6,696 bases of DNA, from positions 1 to 6,696 of the forward strand of contig JASLXP010000362.1 in the NCBI GenBank assembly GCA_030740295.1, written 5' to 3'. Shown in pieces: positions 1 through 6,696 of the stretch (the stretch's first letter is position 1; the number at the start of each line of letters is the position of its first letter). A program made the translations under genes and the position numbers. Below the pieces are notes generated by a model, which worked only from the letters and a program-made list of their open reading frames with translations, searched no databases and was not told the DNA's origin. Source of the DNA: Planctomycetota bacterium. GTDB taxonomy: Bacteria; Planctomycetota; PUPC01; JACPCR01.

Positions 1-51
1 TTACTTGGCTCACCGGCTGGCAGCCTGCGGCCACAGGATCAGAAAATAAGC

Positions 52-2493
52 ATGAACATCTTCTCACTGGACTCCACAACAGACTGCGCGATTCACATTG
101 CAGACGAAGCGACCGTCGCGGGTCGGCACGGGGCCGAGGAGCTTCGAACGTTTATCCACGAAATGACAGGTATAGAGCTGGACATCGTGGATGATGCAGC
201 GCGGCTCGACGCCGCCAGGAACAGAATCCTCGTTGGTGACAGCAGGCACCTGCGGGAGGTCTGCCCCGAGCCTCTGAACGGAATCGGGCCGGATGGATAC
301 CGCCTTCGGGCTGACGGGCCGCGCCTTGCGATATGGGGTGCGGAACCAAGAGGGACCCTCAATGGGATCTATGCGTTCCTTCACGAGCTCGGTTGCCGTT
401 GGTACACCCGAAAGATGAGTGTGATCCCCAGACGGGAACGTATCGAGGTCGGCTCCAGGGATGAGAGTTATTCGCCGCCGATCAGCTATCGGAACTTCAT
501 TCTGGAAGGAGTGATGAGCCCGGATTGGTGCGCACGGAATCACGTCAACGGGTTCTCCAGTGAAGTCGGCCCGAAACACGGCGGAAGGATCACACACTGG
601 CAGTTTGGCCACTCCTTCGATTCCCTTATGCCTCCGGAGGAACTCCGTGACAGCCACCCGGAATACTTCGCACTTGTCAGAGGGCAACGAATCCTCGAGG
701 AGACACAGCTCTGTTGCACTCACCCGGAAGTCATCCAGCTCCTGACAGATCGACTTCGTCGGCAGATCGAAAGCGACCTGGCCGCCGAGACACAGGAATC
801 ACCGTCTCCCGACGTGTACTACCTGGCCCAGAACGATTGGGGGAACTGTTGTGAGTGCCCTTCGTGCCGCGCGCTGACGGAGCGAGAAGAATCTGACGCG
901 GCGCCGGTCATCCATCTCTGCAACAAGGTTGTCGAGAAGCTCGACCTCGAATTCCCAGACAAGTCCTTCATGACCATCTCCTACCGGTTCACCGCAAAGC
1001 CACCAAAACAGCTCCGGGCGCACCCAAAGTTGATCGTGCAGGTATGTCCTATCGAATGCTGCTTCGCGCATCCGTTCTCCACTTGTGATTTTTCGGAGAA
1101 CGTTCGCTTCCGGCATTACATGGAGGGCTGGCAGAGGACGGCCTCCAGGCTCTGGGTCTGGGACTACGCCACGCACCTTCGGAATCCACTCGTGCCGACT
1201 CCTGGTCTGCCGCCACTCAGCGAAAACCTTCGCTGGTTTATCCGGCACGGCGTAACGGGCTATTTCTACCAGGACGTCGGGAATCGTCAGTTCAACGAGT
1301 TGCGCGGTTGGCTTATTTCGAGGCTTCTCTGGCGGCCGGATGACGATCCGGAACGGCTTTCCAACGAATTCCTCGAAGCCTTCTACGGCGCGGCCGCGGG
1401 GCCGATTCAGAGCTACCTCCATCTGATCCGTGACCAGGTGGATCACGAGAACGTCCATGTCTTTTACAGCGATACTCCCGCGCCAGCGTATCTCACGGAC
1501 CAGATTCTGAAGAAATCGTTGACACTATGGGATGAGGCTGAGGATGCGGTTCATGACGATGCGGAGTTCCTTGGACGTGTCCGGAAAGAGAGAGAGCACA
1601 CTCGGCTGGCCTGTGTCGAGAGGGAGTCGCGAAAGGCTGTCGTTCACAACTGCCGACTGAAGTCCGGACGCCATGTGACGGAGAAACCGACCGCGCTGCG
1701 AGAAGAGTCACGTGCCGTCTTGCAGTGGGCCAGGGACGTCGGCGCGGACAAGCTGTGTATGCTCTCTCACGAGCAGTTTGAGGGACTCATTGACTCGGAG
1801 ATCGTGACTCTCGAGAACGGCCTGATGCGACTTACCTTCGCTCCGCGCCTCGGCCCGAGGCTGCTCAATCTCGAGCTGCTTTCCAGCAGTGACGAGGAGG
1901 ACGGGAGCGACAGGAGCCTCCTTCTGCTCATGGATTCCAACCATCCCGATTTCCCAGGCGATGCCGGCTATTACGAGCGATGGCTCGCCGCTCCTGAGGA
2001 ACCAGACCCGATTGCCTCTTTCGTTGCCGGCTGGGCCGAAGGCGGCCTCGGGCTGGGTTCTTACGCCTACTACACCAAGCCGATGTACCATTGGTGGCAC
2101 GCGAACCTCGAGGAAGGCCGGCGAGTTGTCGCGGTCGGCGTCCGTGTGCTGAACCGCAGCAACACGGCACAGGACGCTGCCATTGAATGCAATTGGCCTT
2201 TGAATCTCGGCAGCCCGGAGGATGTCGAGATATTCGTGCCTGAGACGAAAGAGAAATCTTCCGGCTCAGAATCACTTGAATTCTCTGCGGACCAGGCTGA
2301 TGGACTGCGTCTCCACAACAATAAGGAAGGGCTTGGTGTCACATTGGTCCTTGGTTCACAAGATTGGGAGAGCGTCACGACATGCCCACTCGGATCGGAG
2401 GGCATACGGTTAACGTTGCGGACCCGCTCAGAACTCATTATTCCCGCGGCCTGGCGTTCCCATCTTCACAAACTGGAAGTGGAGCAATCGTAA
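52..2493 (+). CDS. GH67-N-like / DUF4838 domain protein, putative intracellular glycoside hydrolase
   Basis: This is a complete 813-residue protein. Residues ~10-120 resemble the N-terminal alpha/beta domain of alpha-glucuronidases (GH67-N type): a strand-helix with HEMTG (36-40), then GYRL (82-85), AIWGAEPRGTLNGIYAFLHE (93-112) and GCRWY (114-118). Residues ~140-460 fit DUF4838, with HPEYFAL (202-208), QLCCTHPEV (219-227), a Cys cluster NCCECPSC (265-272), ECCFAHP (335-341), VWDY (369-372) and LLWRPDDDPERLSNEFLEAF (425-444), ending in YG (445-446). Residues ~580-813 are beta-rich; TLENGLMRLTFAPRLG (586-601) recalls mutarotase-like beta-sandwiches. DUF4838 proteins sit in polysaccharide loci of Planctomycetota, Lentisphaerota and Bacteroidota, but I know of no settled substrate, so hydrolase activity is inferred from the fold. 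There is no signal peptide or membrane segment, so it is probably cytoplasmic. The ATG was chosen because the GH67-N-like domain begins about ten residues later. A weak AGGA lies 13 nt upstream. The frame stays open to the window edge, so a longer start cannot be excluded. Confidence 0.88.
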   Translation: MNIFSLDSTTDCAIHIADEATVAGRHGAEELRTFIHEMTGIELDIVDDAARLDAARNRILVGDSRHLREVCPEPLNGIGPDGYRLRADGPRLAIWGAEPRGTLNGIYAFLHELGCRWYTRKMSVIPRRERIEVGSRDESYSPPISYRNFILEGVMSPDWCARNHVNGFSSEVGPKHGGRITHWQFGHSFDSLMPPEELRDSHPEYFALVRGQRILEETQLCCTHPEVIQLLTDRLRRQIESDLAAETQESPSPDVYYLAQNDWGNCCECPSCRALTEREESDAAPVIHLCNKVVEKLDLEFPDKSFMTISYRFTAKPPKQLRAHPKLIVQVCPIECCFAHPFSTCDFSENVRFRHYMEGWQRTASRLWVWDYATHLRNPLVPTPGLPPLSENLRWFIRHGVTGYFYQDVGNRQFNELRGWLISRLLWRPDDDPERLSNEFLEAFYGAAAGPIQSYLHLIRDQVDHENVHVFYSDTPAPAYLTDQILKKSLTLWDEAEDAVHDDAEFLGRVRKEREHTRLACVERESRKAVVHNCRLKSGRHVTEKPTALREESRAVLQWARDVGADKLCMLSHEQFEGLIDSEIVTLENGLMRLTFAPRLGPRLLNLELLSSSDEEDGSDRSLLLLMDSNHPDFPGDAGYYERWLAAPEEPDPIASFVAGWAEGGLGLGSYAYYTKPMYHWWHANLEEGRRVVAVGVRVLNRSNTAQDAAIECNWPLNLGSPEDVEIFVPETKEKSSGSESLEFSADQADGLRLHNNKEGLGVTLVLGSQDWESVTTCPLGSEGIRLTLRTRSELIIPAAWRSHLHKLEVEQS

Positions 2494-2496
2494 TTA
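2491..2496. other. Zero-spacing convergent stop-stop junction
   Basis: The TAA of the forward DUF4838 gene (2491-2493) is followed immediately by TTA (2494-2496), the reverse complement of the TAA ending the DUF3592 gene. Together they form the palindrome TAATTA. No non-coding bases lie between the genes, so any terminator of either gene must lie inside the coding sequence of the other. The only nearby hairpin I see is CTTTTCTGAAAAG (2545-2557), with 5-bp arms, a 3-nt loop and no following T tract. It is too weak to call a terminator. Confidence 0.8.
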
Positions 2497-3024
2497 CTCG
2501 ACAGATTGAGGGGGAGCGTCGCTGAGAATCGAATCACTCTCACTCTTTTCTGAAAAGAATCTGGGCTGGATGAAACACAGCCAGATCGTCCAACAGCTCC
2601 AGAGGATCCCGATTGCCAGCGCCAGAGACACTCGCCACGGGATACCTGGTTCAAGAACCGCGATGGATGGGTCGGCCGGGTTGTAGTAGGGCTTGACTGT
2701 CGCGCCCTTGGGGAAGTCCTTCGAGCGGGCAGGTGGATAATAGTGGCCTTTCCCTGTGTTCGTCTGGAAGTAGATGATGTTCGAAGTGTACGCCTGACCA
2801 TTCACCTCGTATTCGTACTCCAGCACAAAGGACTTCCTACGGCTGTTGCCCGAGCCAAATACACTCACATCGGACTTGATGACGGTACCGGGAGTGGTCG
2901 GCCATCGGTCCGAGCCTGAGCTCCGAGAGATTGCGTAGGCTCCGAGACCAATCAGCGCAGGCCCAAACAGAAAGCCTGCAAGGGCAAGGATGCCTTTAAT
3001 ATTATCGAGCCAGACCGATTTCAT
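2494..3024 (-). CDS. DUF3592 family membrane protein
   Basis: This is a complete 176-residue protein with two hydrophobic segments, ~11-32 (GILALAGFLFGP onward) and ~131-153 (RVSLALAIGILWSCWTIWLC). They flank a soluble domain of about 100 residues. That domain carries the DUF3592 pattern: WPTTPGTVI (41-49), a beta-hairpin LEYEYEVNGQAYTSN (68-82), then KGATVKPYYNPADPSIAVLE (106-125) and PG (126-127). DUF3592 proteins are widespread small membrane proteins of unknown function. The central domain is probably extracytoplasmic with both tails in the cytoplasm, but topology is inferred. The acidic, Ser-rich tail (159-176) looks disordered. The ATG is the natural start because the first helix follows at once; I see no Shine-Dalgarno sequence before it. 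Its stop codon directly abuts the stop of the convergent DUF4838 gene, and its 5' end faces the large exported enzyme across 191 bp. Nothing links it functionally to sugar metabolism except position. Confidence 0.85.
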   Translation of the reverse strand: MKSVWLDNIKGILALAGFLFGPALIGLGAYAISRSSGSDRWPTTPGTVIKSDVSVFGSGNSRRKSFVLEYEYEVNGQAYTSNIIYFQTNTGKGHYYPPARSKDFPKGATVKPYYNPADPSIAVLEPGIPWRVSLALAIGILWSCWTIWLCFIQPRFFSEKSESDSILSDAPPQSVE

Positions 3025-3215
3025 GGCGGATTCACGGCAGGTGAAATTAGTGTAGATGCTTGTGGCAACAGGCTATGATGATCGGCCTGTCAGGCGTATG
3101 AAAGATCCGATGCGGTACGTAATCACGGACCTGATTTGGTCTCATCTGATCGCTCACTACGGGAACTGAATCCAGTCAGCGTACAGACGAATCTGCGAGC
3201 GTGCACCATCTCAGC
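3025..3215. promoter_or_regulatory. Divergent intergenic region, presumed promoters not resolved
   Basis: These 191 bp separate the start codons of the reverse DUF3592 gene and the forward exported-enzyme gene, so promoters for both are expected here. The clearest element is a perfect 11-bp dyad, GCCTGTCAGGC (3085-3095), with 5-bp arms around one central base; it could be a small operator half or chance. A TATGAT hexamer lies at 3074-3079 on the plus strand, and TACACT can be read on the minus strand near 3050-3055. Neither has a convincing -35 hexamer at 16-18 bp. No Shine-Dalgarno motif precedes either start. I see no open frame, RNA gene or riboswitch-like fold here. The regulatory role rests on position only. 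Confidence 0.35.
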
Positions 3216-6200
3216 ATGAAATCACTCATTCCAATGATTCGGATCATTCGCCTCATTCTTCTACTGGCAGCTTTTATCGCTGTTCCGCAAGGGAAGGCCG
3301 AGGAATTAAGCTTCGGCACGTTGGCACTCGAAAAGCGATCGCGACATCCGGTGCTCCCCGTGCCGAAGACGAGCCGTCCGCCGGTGATTGATGCGGACCT
3401 GGACCACGAAGAATGGAGCGATGCCACGGTTCAAAGCGCGTTCATCGACCAGCAAACCGGCACCCTCAACAAACTGATCACGCAGCTTTATCTGAAGTAT
3501 GACGATGACGCGCTCTACGTGGGCGTGCTCATTCAGAGGCCGCGGTTTGCTCAAGATCCGAAGGCGGATTTTCAGCCAGGTAAGCACCAACACATCTGGT
3601 GGCGCGATGACAATTTCGAGATTTTTATCATTCCAGGCGAACGGGAGAAGCAGGCAAGGCACACTTATGTTTTCGTCGGCAACTCGAAAGGTGCCTATGC
3701 GGAAATGGTGCGTCCCATTGGGCGGAACTCGCCCGTCGAGCGGGATGGCAAGTGGGAATACGCTGCCCGGCGTCATCTGCGGGGCGGGAAATCATTCCAT
3801 TGGCCGTGCTGGGAGGCCGAGCTGAAGATTCCGTATTCACAGCTCATTGGCTTTCAAAAGCCGAAGCCGGGAGTCACCTGGGAAATGGCTTTCATGAACC
3901 AGCAGTTGACGCCGGTGCGCAAGATGATCACCTGGTCCCAGGCGTGGTCCTTTAAATCCAAAGGTTACGAATCCCTCACCATGGGGAAGCTGCGCTTTGT
4001 CGATGGCCTTGCGGTGCGTCAGAAACGGATTGGAGCGTTGAGGCTGCGAGACGCTCAAGAGCCCGTGATGGGAAATGAATTCATCCTTCACAATTCTGGC
4101 AAACAGGCTTCCCGGGTATCGGTACGGACATCCGTCTTTCGATCGTCTGAGAAGCGCCCGGATACTTCGGAGACGTTTCTCAGTCTTTGGGACATGGTTC
4201 GTCATATGGATCAGACGGGCGAAAAGATGATCGAAGATCCAAAGATGGCGATTCAGGCCTTTCGCTCACGGGCCGACCTGGTGAAGGAAATGAACGACCG
4301 CTACAAGTTCATCCGAACGGATGAATACCAGTTGGGAATAGCACCTGGAAAGAACAGCTACTCTCTTTTCAAAGAGACATTGGAGCACGGTGAGTATCTC
4401 GTGATGAGCGAGATGCGCGATGCCGCGACCGGCGACCTCGTGTACAGCAACATCATGCCTTGTGCTTATTTTCCCGGCTTCAGCATCGCGGTCCATCCTT
4501 TTTATCTGCGTCACCAGAAGGTTCGGGCTGAGCTGGATCTTTCCAGCTTCGATGAAAGCATCCAAAACGATTCCATCGAAGTCGTTCTTGTCGATCGCAA
4601 AGGTACAACTCTCGACAGAGCTCTGCTGACCAAGCTCACTAATTACAGGAAAGTGAGAGCCTACCTCGATACATCCAAAGTTGAGGAAGAGACGGATTTC
4701 ATCATCAAAGCATCGCTCCATGGACCTGGCGGCAAGGTCAAACATCAGGAGCAGGTGAAGGTACGCCGTCCGGGCAGGCCCGACTGGTTTGGGAATAGCA
4801 TTGGGAAGTCCAAAGTCGTACCCAAGCCGTTCAAGCCTTTGCACAAGGTCAACGACACGACCATCGAGCTTTACGAACGCACCATTCGCATCGGTCCGTC
4901 AGGGCTGCCCGGCTCAATCGTCTCCAGGGGAACAGAATTATTGGCCCGGCCGATTAAGTTCATTATGAAGGCCGGCGGCGAAATCCTGCCACAGGATTTT
5001 CAACTTGAATCCAAGGGGCTCTCCGGGCGAGACGCCAGATGGGTCTCAACATCTCAAGGCGCCAATCTCCTGACGAAGATCACAACCGTGCTGGCCTACG
5101 ACGGGATGCTGCGATTCGATGTATCTCTTCGGCCGCGCCAGGATTCCATCACCATCGAGCAGTTCAAGCTGAACATCCCGGTGAAGAAAGAATGGTCCCG
5201 CTACTTCGCGCACCATGCGACCGGCACGCGGCTGAATTCCAATTCCACCGCATGCAAGGCCGGCTTCCTCAATCGATGGTCCGAGGAATACGAAGATGGC
5301 ATGCCGTTCACTTTCGCATTCATGCTGAGCGCTGAAGACCGGGGCATTCAGTGGTTCTGTCCCAGCGACCGTCACTGGTCGAACGAGGACGAGAGAAAGA
5401 AGATTGCGATCAGACAGGGCGAGGATGCCATCACGCTGGTCATCTCTTTCGTCGACAAGCCCAAAAGGATCGAAGGACTGACGGAGTACAGCTTTGGCCT
5501 GATGGCAACTCCTGTGCGGCCCTGCAACCCGGATAATCCTGTCGACCTGATCAGCGCGCCCGGCCCGAACTATCTCATCGGAATCAAGGACGAAAAGAAG
5601 CTGGCGTTGAACTACGCGATGTTGAAGTCAGTGCAGGAACATGGGGCAATCGGTGTCGGAGACTACCTGAATAAGCAACTGTTCGGTGTTCCACGTTTTT
5701 ACGGAGAGAAGCAGGAGAAGGAATTTGCTGAAGCGCTCAGAAACGTTCACCAGCACCATCTGAAATACGTTCCCTATGCCAATTGGGGATTGCACAGCGG
5801 TTTGCCGTTCTTCAAGGCATTCGGCTACGAGATGCTGCTCGAGCCGTTCCGGGACATTTCCTTCAGTTGTTTTCTCCAGGTCATGGCTTCGACTTTTCCC
5901 GACTGGTATCTGCACACGCTCAGGCATTCCCGAGACGTTCTGAGAATTGACGGTAACTACATGGACAGCACTCAGTACCCCCGCCTGGCCTTCAATGAAC
6001 TGGAAGGAATGGCGTGGCGCGACGAGCAGGGCCGACTTCACGGCACCTACGATATCTGGGCGCAGCGGGAGTTCGCCGAACGACTCTACATTTTCTGGCA
6101 TCACGAAACGGATCCGCCGGGGATTATCGGTTCCCACACCAGCCAGGTACCGCTCTACTTTCTCGCGCCCTTCACGGACTACCTTTCGTCGGGCGAGTTC

Positions 6201-6696
6201 CATATCGCAGGAAAAACCCTCGAAGAGCAGTGCCCTCTGGATACGTTTCTCATGTTCTACTGCACATGGCCGCACGGCGTGACCACCCACCGCCATTGGT
6301 GGAACTGGTACAAGAAGCCGCTCCTGAGAAACCAGGTCTGGACGATGAACATGCTGCACGACGTTCTCATGAAGAACAGCGGAGGCAACATCCATTACTA
6401 TCGCAATACAATCGGCTATGCCCGGCGGGCCAAGCCGTACGTTCGTATTCGACAAGTGCGGAAAGCATTCAACGGTTCGCGGTTCGCTCCTTACTGGAAT
6501 CAGCGGCTCGTAAGATTCGAGCCAAGTGGCCCTAAGGCGAGCGTCTGGCTCAACGATGCCGGGAAGGCCGCTCTGATCTTTGTGGCAAACATCCCGAACC
6601 AGGATTACTCCGGCACGATGAGCATTGACACCACCGCTCTCCCCGCTGGAACGTTACCGAACGTTTACGATGCCATGCTCGACAGGGAACTGGGTT
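3216..6696 (+). CDS. Exported CBM9-like + DUF6067/GH123-N-like multidomain glycoside hydrolase (3' partial)
   Basis: The frame is open from ATG 3216 to the window edge: 1160 complete codons with no stop, so the C-terminus is missing. The protein starts with a Sec-type signal peptide: Lys/Arg-rich start, hydrophobic core RLILLLAAFIAV (about 12-23), and likely cleavage after GKA (~28). Residues ~54-262 look like a CBM9-like sugar-binding domain: RPPVIDADLDHEEW (54-67), then LYLKYDDDALYVGV, WWRDDNFEIFI, WEAELKIPYSQL and closing GKLRFV. Residues ~263-520 look like beta-sandwich modules with a helical insert (~318-365). Residues ~523-780 match the DUF6067/GH123-N pattern: DWFGNSIG (523-530), DRGIQWFCPSDRHW (708-721), ATPVRP (764-769). 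Residues ~785-1090 look like a TIM barrel, with RIDGNYMDST (910-919; D912 and D917 are candidate active-site acids), HGTYDIWAQREFAERLY (942-958) and HRHWWNWY (1025-1032). A beta-rich domain follows. Family assignment is by remembered patterns. An in-frame TGA at 3147 limits upstream extension; GTG 3201 is a less likely start because the signal peptide fits the ATG. Confidence 0.88.
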   Translation, partial: MKSLIPMIRIIRLILLLAAFIAVPQGKAEELSFGTLALEKRSRHPVLPVPKTSRPPVIDADLDHEEWSDATVQSAFIDQQTGTLNKLITQLYLKYDDDALYVGVLIQRPRFAQDPKADFQPGKHQHIWWRDDNFEIFIIPGEREKQARHTYVFVGNSKGAYAEMVRPIGRNSPVERDGKWEYAARRHLRGGKSFHWPCWEAELKIPYSQLIGFQKPKPGVTWEMAFMNQQLTPVRKMITWSQAWSFKSKGYESLTMGKLRFVDGLAVRQKRIGALRLRDAQEPVMGNEFILHNSGKQASRVSVRTSVFRSSEKRPDTSETFLSLWDMVRHMDQTGEKMIEDPKMAIQAFRSRADLVKEMNDRYKFIRTDEYQLGIAPGKNSYSLFKETLEHGEYLVMSEMRDAATGDLVYSNIMPCAYFPGFSIAVHPFYLRHQKVRAELDLSSFDESIQNDSIEVVLVDRKGTTLDRALLTKLTNYRKVRAYLDTSKVEEETDFIIKASLHGPGGKVKHQEQVKVRRPGRPDWFGNSIGKSKVVPKPFKPLHKVNDTTIELYERTIRIGPSGLPGSIVSRGTELLARPIKFIMKAGGEILPQDFQLESKGLSGRDARWVSTSQGANLLTKITTVLAYDGMLRFDVSLRPRQDSITIEQFKLNIPVKKEWSRYFAHHATGTRLNSNSTACKAGFLNRWSEEYEDGMPFTFAFMLSAEDRGIQWFCPSDRHWSNEDERKKIAIRQGEDAITLVISFVDKPKRIEGLTEYSFGLMATPVRPCNPDNPVDLISAPGPNYLIGIKDEKKLALNYAMLKSVQEHGAIGVGDYLNKQLFGVPRFYGEKQEKEFAEALRNVHQHHLKYVPYANWGLHSGLPFFKAFGYEMLLEPFRDISFSCFLQVMASTFPDWYLHTLRHSRDVLRIDGNYMDSTQYPRLAFNELEGMAWRDEQGRLHGTYDIWAQREFAERLYIFWHHETDPPGIIGSHTSQVPLYFLAPFTDYLSSGEFHIAGKTLEEQCPLDTFLMFYCTWPHGVTTHRHWWNWYKKPLLRNQVWTMNMLHDVLMKNSGGNIHYYRNTIGYARRAKPYVRIRQVRKAFNGSRFAPYWNQRLVRFEPSGPKASVWLNDAGKAALIFVANIPNQDYSGTMSIDTTALPAGTLPNVYDAMLDRELG

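Noticed and set aside
2..49. Possible tail of an upstream gene: an open frame ending at TAA 47-49, two bases before the DUF4838 ATG
   Set aside because: The spacing would fit an operon, but 15 codons (YLAHRLAACGHRIRK) are too few to show coding character, and the other two forward frames are open there too.
799..1458. A 219-codon minus-strand open frame, and another of the same length at 64-723
   Set aside because: Both are antisense to the DUF4838 gene, whose family motifs are clear in the forward frame. The translations show no known fold.
2545..2557. CTTTTCTGAAAAG hairpin as a terminator for the DUF4838 gene
   Set aside because: The stem is five mostly A-T pairs, no T tract follows, and it lies inside the DUF3592 coding sequence.
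3060..3079. TTGTGG and TATGAT as a plus-strand promoter
   Set aside because: The hexamers are only 8 bp apart, far from the usual 16-18 bp, and no other -35-like hexamer fits.
4266..4844. A 192-codon minus-strand open frame, with smaller ones at 3306-3776 and 3837-4205
   Set aside because: All are antisense shadows within the continuous forward frame from 3216 and lack any family signal.
5628..6455. A 275-codon open frame on the minus strand
   Set aside because: It lies wholly inside the exported-enzyme gene, shows no recognisable domain or start context, and its length is explained by the GC-biased third positions of the sense gene.
6014..6535. A 173-codon forward open frame in another phase, with a similar one at 5947-6282
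   Set aside because: The catalytic-region motifs of the large enzyme are in the other phase and continue without a frameshift. These frames are rich in Arg, Pro and Ser, as off-frame translations often are.
1..6696. CRISPR array, tRNA, insertion sequence or toxin-antitoxin pair
   Set aside because: No regularly spaced repeats, cloverleaf-like segments, transposase motifs or terminal inverted repeats were seen. All but about 240 bp is covered by three convincing genes.

Overview
The window looks like part of a carbohydrate-degradation (glycan-utilisation) locus from an uncultured or little-studied bacterium. Three things point to the Planctomycetota/Verrucomicrobiota/Lentisphaerota/Hydrogenedentota sphere rather than Proteobacteria or Firmicutes: moderately high GC by eye, genes with no clear Shine-Dalgarno sequence, and large DUF4838-type and DUF6067 (GH123-N-like)-type proteins. 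This is an inference from protein style. No rRNA or marker gene in the window fixes the taxon.

Layout from left to right. (1) At 52-2493 (+) is a complete 813-residue GH67-N-like/DUF4838 protein with no signal peptide and an extra beta-rich C-terminal part. (2) At 2494-3024 (-) is a small two-helix membrane protein of the DUF3592 type. It converges on gene 1, and the two stop codons abut with no base between them. (3) At 3025-3215 is a 191-bp divergent intergenic region with one short perfect dyad and no promoter I can defend. (4) From 3216 (+) to the window edge is a very large open frame (1160 complete codons, no stop) for an exported multidomain enzyme. Its parts are a signal peptide, a CBM9-like sugar-binding domain, beta-sandwich linker domains, a DUF6067/GH123-N-like region, a probable TIM-barrel catalytic region and the start of a C-terminal beta domain. 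Its 3' end lies outside the window.

How the genes may work together (inference): the exported protein could bind and cut a polysaccharide or glycoconjugate outside the cytoplasm, and the DUF4838 protein could act on released oligosaccharides inside. The DUF3592 protein has no evident catalytic role and may be an unrelated neighbour. No substrate can be named from sequence alone.

I found no RNA genes, CRISPR arrays, insertion sequences, att sites or long repeats. I see no clear evidence of a wholly new system. The most interesting points are the domain architectures of the two large proteins, neither of which has a biochemical function I can assign, and the zero-spacing convergent gene pair.
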